In this document: piece by piece, positions 61,329-64,000 of the stretch
Layout: each line of letters opens with the position of its first letter
How positions within the stretch are numbered: position 1 is the first letter of the stretch
NCBI GenBank assembly: GCA_045807125.1
Contig: JBJMHZ010000050.1
Coordinates: forward strand, 1 to 64,000
Reading direction: 5' to 3'
Source: JBJMHZ01 sp045807125
Lineage (GTDB): Bacteria > Actinomycetota > Actinomycetes > JAWWOL01
DNA length: 64,000 nt
Position numbers and translations under genes: made by a program
The notes under the pieces: model-generated
Seen by the model: only the letters and a program-made list of their open reading frames with translations
Told to the model about the DNA's origin: nothing
The model's database searches: none

Positions 61329-62710
61329 GCCGCGGTCCCGCCGACGGTGAGGCTGGCGATGCGCAGGGTCGGCGTGCCGAACGACACCGGCACCCACTGG
61401 CCACCCTTGCCGCACATGCCCTGCTTGAGCTCGAAGTCGGTGCCGACCGCGTCGACCAGCGCGAGCGTGCGGGGGCCGTTGCCGATCAGCGTCGCGCCGC
61501 GCACCCGCCGGGTCAGCTCGCCGCGCTCGATGAGGTAGCCCTCGTTGACGCCGAAGACGAAGTCCCCGGTGGCCGACTTGACCTCGCCGCCGCCGAGCTC
61601 GACGCAGTACAGGCCGTCGGTCACGTCCGCGATGATCGCGGCCGGGTCGTCGGAGCCCGGCAGCACGAGGCTGTTGGCCATCCGCGGTTGGGGAAGGTGG
61701 GCGTAGGACTGCCGGCGGCCGTGCCCGGTGGAGCGCGCACCGATCCGGTGGGCCGAGATCCGGTCGCTCAGGACTCCGACCTGGTCGCCGTGGTCGAACA
61801 GGGTCGCCGACCGGGCCGGCGTCCCCTCGTCGTCGAACTCGTACGAGCCCCACGCGCCCGGCAGCGTCGGGTCGTCGACGCCGCTGAAGAGCTCGCTGCC
61901 CACCCGCTCGCCGCGCGTCCGCGAATAGACGGAGTTGTCCTTGCCGATCGCGTCGGCCTCCAGCCCGTGGCCGCACGCCTCGTGGAACAGCACGCCGCCG
62001 CCGCCGGCCGAGAGCACCACGGTCATCTGCCCGGCCGGCATCGGGACGGAGTCGAGCAGGCGCAGCGCCCGCTGGGCGGCGAGCGCGCCGATCCCCTCGG
62101 GCGGGTGCTCGTCGAAGTGCTCCAGCCCCTTGCTGGCGCCGGGACCCTCGAAGCCGGTCTGCACGAGCCCGTCCCGAGCGGCGACCACCGAGGCGGCCAG
62201 CCGGGTGCGGATGCGGGTCGTGTCGGCGAGCTGGCCGAGCGAGTTGGCGATCAGCACCCGCTGCGCGACGTCGGCGTAGGACACCGACACCTGGCGCACC
62301 TCCGTGCCCTCGGCCCAGGCGGCCTCCTCGCAGCGGCGGGCGATCGCGACCTTGTCGGCCTTGCCGACCTGGTGCGGCGCCAGCCGGGCCGGGTGGCGCA
62401 CGGCCGGCTCCGTCCTCGTGAGGTCGGCGACCGAGACCGGCCGGTCGCCGGCGATGCCGGCCGCCGCCGCCTTGGCGGCGTCGAGCAGCGCGGCCCTGCG
62501 CAGCACGTTGGTGTGCGCGTACGCCGACTGGGTGCCCTTGACCACGCGCACGCCGGCGCCCTGCAGCCGATTGCTGGTGAGCTGCTCGATCCGGTGATCC
62601 TCCAGGTGGATCGCGGTCGAGTCGCGCCGCTCGGCGTAGATCTCGGCCCAGTCGCCGCCGCTCGCCAGTGCCGCCGCGAGCACGTCGCGGACGTCGGACT
62701 CATCGAGCAT
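61325..62710 (-). CDS. tldD: TldD-family metalloprotease
   Basis: 461 residues. The zinc-binding HExxxH is seen in VLFHEACGHGLEADAIGKDN, with the C-terminal Cys in GMCGKGGQWVPVSFGTPTLR providing a further ligand in family members. TldD/TldE degrade unfolded or signal peptides and in some bacteria trim RiPP precursors or activate gyrase toxins. No RiPP precursor or maturase is seen nearby, so a housekeeping role is most likely. The ATG at 62710 is used. Confidence 0.95.
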   Translation of the reverse strand: MLDESDVRDVLAAALASGGDWAEIYAERRDSTAIHLEDHRIEQLTSNRLQGAGVRVVKGTQSAYAHTNVLRRAALLDAAKAAAAGIAGDRPVSVADLTRTEPAVRHPARLAPHQVGKADKVAIARRCEEAAWAEGTEVRQVSVSYADVAQRVLIANSLGQLADTTRIRTRLAASVVAARDGLVQTGFEGPGASKGLEHFDEHPPEGIGALAAQRALRLLDSVPMPAGQMTVVLSAGGGGVLFHEACGHGLEADAIGKDNSVYSRTRGERVGSELFSGVDDPTLPGAWGSYEFDDEGTPARSATLFDHGDQVGVLSDRISAHRIGARSTGHGRRQSYAHLPQPRMANSLVLPGSDDPAAIIADVTDGLYCVELGGGEVKSATGDFVFGVNEGYLIERGELTRRVRGATLIGNGPRTLALVDAVGTDFELKQGMCGKGGQWVPVSFGTPTLRIASLTVGGTAA

Positions 62711-62771
62711 GACGGCGACCCTATCCGCCGAAGCGCCCGGCGACTCCCCCACCGTGGGGCAGACTGGACCG

Positions 62772-63506
62772 GTGAGCGATGCCCCCGGCCGCCAGGCGAG
62801 CGACGAGCCCGCGACCACGCAGCGACGGCGCCAGCCGGGAGGCGGCCGGACCGCCGCCTCCGGCGACGCCCCGCTGTTCGATCTCGGCGAGGCGCTCGGC
62901 GGCCGGCGCGGGATCGTCGACGCGTCGCTGCCCGGCTTCGTGCTGGTCGTCGTCAACGTCGCGGCCGGGCTCGGCTGGGCGATCGCCGCCGCGGTCGCGG
63001 CGGCCGTGCTGCTCGGCACCCTGCGCCTCATCCGCAAGGAGCCGTTGCGGCAGGCGGTCTCCGGCGTCCTCGGCATCGCGCTCGCCGCGCTGCTCGCGGC
63101 GTACACCGGCCAGGCCAAGAACTTCTTCCTGCCGGGGATCATCATCAACGGCGCCTACGTCGTCGCGCTGCTGGCCAGCATCGCGGCCCGCCGGCCGGTG
63201 CTGGGCTACGTCGCGGCCGCGCTCGACCGGCGCTTCGTCGGGTGGCGCGACGACCCGGCCCTCGTCCGCCGGGCCACCGCCGCCACGCTCGTGTGGATCG
63301 CCGTCTTCGCCACCCGGTTCGTCCTGCAGGGCTGGCTCTACCTGCACGACCACGTCGGCTGGCTGGCCACCGCCCGGCTCGCCATGGGCTGGCCGATGTG
63401 GGGCCTCGCGGTCATGGCGTCGCTGATGCTGCTGCAGCCCACGACCGGCGACGACGACGCGACCGGCCAGCCGGACGCCTCGGCCCGGCCACGCTCGGCG
63501 GCCTGA
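62772..63506 (+). CDS. DUF3159 membrane protein
   Basis: 244 residues from a GTG. LFDLGEALGGRRGIVDASLP and FVLVVVNVAAGLGWAIAAAV, TGQAKNFFLPGIIINGAYVV and FATRFVLQGWLYLHDHVGWL are the typical DUF3159 sequence pattern, with six hydrophobic helices. An ATG at 62709 would overlap the divergent tldD start codon and adds a polar leader, so it is less likely. Function unknown; the family is restricted to actinobacteria as far as I know. Confidence 0.87.
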   Translation: MSDAPGRQASDEPATTQRRRQPGGGRTAASGDAPLFDLGEALGGRRGIVDASLPGFVLVVVNVAAGLGWAIAAAVAAAVLLGTLRLIRKEPLRQAVSGVLGIALAALLAAYTGQAKNFFLPGIIINGAYVVALLASIAARRPVLGYVAAALDRRFVGWRDDPALVRRATAATLVWIAVFATRFVLQGWLYLHDHVGWLATARLAMGWPMWGLAVMASLMLLQPTTGDDDATGQPDASARPRSAA

Positions 63507-63528
63507 GCCTGGCGGCCGTCAGCCGCCG

Positions 63529-63696
63529 TCAGCCGCCGTCGTAGTGCGGCGGCCGCTCCCGCAGCAGCCGCTCGATGTCGTCTCCGGCGTCGTCCCCAGC
63601 ATCCTCCCTAGCCTCCCCGGTCCCTCGGTCGTCGTAGGACGGCTCCGGGGCGTCGTCGGCCGTCTGCTCGGGCAGCAGCGGTCGCTCGTCGGTCAT
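63529..63696 (-). CDS. Small acidic hypothetical protein
   Basis: 55 residues from an ATG at 63696: MTDERPLLPEQTADDAPEPS, then an Asp/Glu-rich middle and IERLLRERPPHYDGG. The strongly acidic, disordered composition with a final amphipathic helix and PPHYD is suggestive of a conserved small protein. GAGGCG lies upstream. A 9-bp tandem repeat (GCCGCCGTCA) covers the stop. It is 13 bp after the L,D-transpeptidase stop, on the same strand. Confidence 0.6.
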   Translation of the reverse strand: MTDERPLLPEQTADDAPEPSYDDRGTGEAREDAGDDAGDDIERLLRERPPHYDGG

Positions 63697-63709
63697 CGTG
63701 GCGCCTCGC

Positions 63710-64000
63710 TCAGTCGAAGACGTACACCCGCGTCCCGAGGGTGAGCCAGCTGAAGTAGCGGTCGACCGCCGGGTTGGTCACCCGGACGCAGCCGTGGCTC
63801 GCCGGGTAGGCGGGCACCGACGGGCTGCCGTGGATGGCGTAGCCCAGGTAGAAGTACGACGGCTTCCACAGCTCGCCGAGCTGGCTCACCCGCATCCCGT
63901 TGATCTTGCGGTTGACCGCGAAGGAGCCGACGGGGGTCGTCGCGACGTACGTGTGGCCGTCCTGGACGTAGGGCTGCCCCGACCCGGTGGACACGTCGAG
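63710..64000 (-). CDS. L,D-transpeptidase, 3' part (start beyond window)
   Basis: The YkuD catalytic motif is present: HGSPSVPAYPASHGCVRVTN with the nucleophilic Cys in SHGCVR. Upstream YVATTPVGSFAVNRKINGMR is the usual preceding strand. The frame is open to the window edge, so the N-terminus is missing. These enzymes make 3-3 crosslinks in peptidoglycan. The C-terminus (LTLGTRVYVFD) is intact. Confidence 0.93.
   Translation of the reverse strand, partial: LDVSTGSGQPYVQDGHTYVATTPVGSFAVNRKINGMRVSQLGELWKPSYFYLGYAIHGSPSVPAYPASHGCVRVTNPAVDRYFSWLTLGTRVYVFD

Noticed and set aside
61325..62710. RiPP (microcin/linaridin-like) maturation by TldD/TldE
   Set aside because: No precursor peptide or modifying enzyme nearby; both proteins are universally conserved housekeeping proteases in this group.

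Overview
The window is about 72% GC by eye and is densely packed. Coding is on both strands, GTG starts are frequent and 4-base ATGA or GTGA gene overlaps are common. It reads as a chromosomal segment of a high-GC Actinomycetota (class Actinomycetes). Support comes from an RpfB-type resuscitation-promoting factor (DUF348/G5/Rpf), a SepX/GlpR-like divisome membrane protein beside its gephyrin-like partner, DUF3159, DUF3817 and TIGR03085 proteins, and an actinobacterial PMT mannosyltransferase. The block prs-glmU, ispE-rsmA-rpfB-tatD-metG and rsmI/pmt uses the gene set found in Mycobacterium around Rv1002c-Rv1018c. Genus cannot be decided from the sequence alone.

Layout. 1-2.4 kb: 3' part of a secreted S8 protease. 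2.4-5.2 kb: prs, glmU and tRNA-Gln(UUG) on the minus strand. 5.4-8 kb: acyl-CoA desaturase with a TetR regulator, then a DUF72 protein. 8.1-12.2 kb: a secreted TIGR03118 protein, a two-domain VOC protein, DUF488 and an archaeal-type prolyl-tRNA synthetase. 12.4-13.8 kb: a sulfatase. 13.8-22.4 kb: ABC-F ATPase, ispE, rsmA, rpfB, tatD, metG, rsmI. 22.5-24.5 kb: PMT. 24.5-27.3 kb: signal peptidase I translationally coupled to an ABC exporter.

27.3-40 kb is the accessory part. It has a 1,480-residue secreted Kelch/RHS-YD protein followed by a 53-residue membrane ORF, several secreted or membrane hypotheticals, a stand-alone protein resembling a phage head-protease tail domain, an ArsR-SRPBCC pair with a clear operator, a sulfotransferase-aminotransferase pair, a SapA-like protein, a streptogrisin-type protease, and a frameshifted tyrosine integrase remnant abutting tRNA-Ala(CGC). 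This last arrangement is the footprint of an old tRNA-targeted island.

40-45 kb: sepX/glpR, rimJ, mogA, moaC, glp(moeA), galU, a cell-division and molybdopterin neighbourhood. 45-49.8 kb: GGDEF cyclase, 5-formyl-THF cyclo-ligase, YihY, an intergenic region made almost entirely of consecutive hairpins, and an apparently autoregulated MarR regulator. 49.8-55.5 kb: small membrane proteins, a three-gene envelope/stress operon (amphipathic protein, holin-like, DUF3618), an FNT channel, DUF6766 with an unannotated 30-residue membrane ORF, and a TIGR03085 protein. 55.4-57.8 kb: a two-component system. 57.9-64 kb: FmdB, MTA phosphorylase, SAF protein, TldE/TldD, DUF3159, a small acidic protein and the 3' end of an L,D-transpeptidase.

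No CRISPR array, rRNA or intact insertion sequence was seen.
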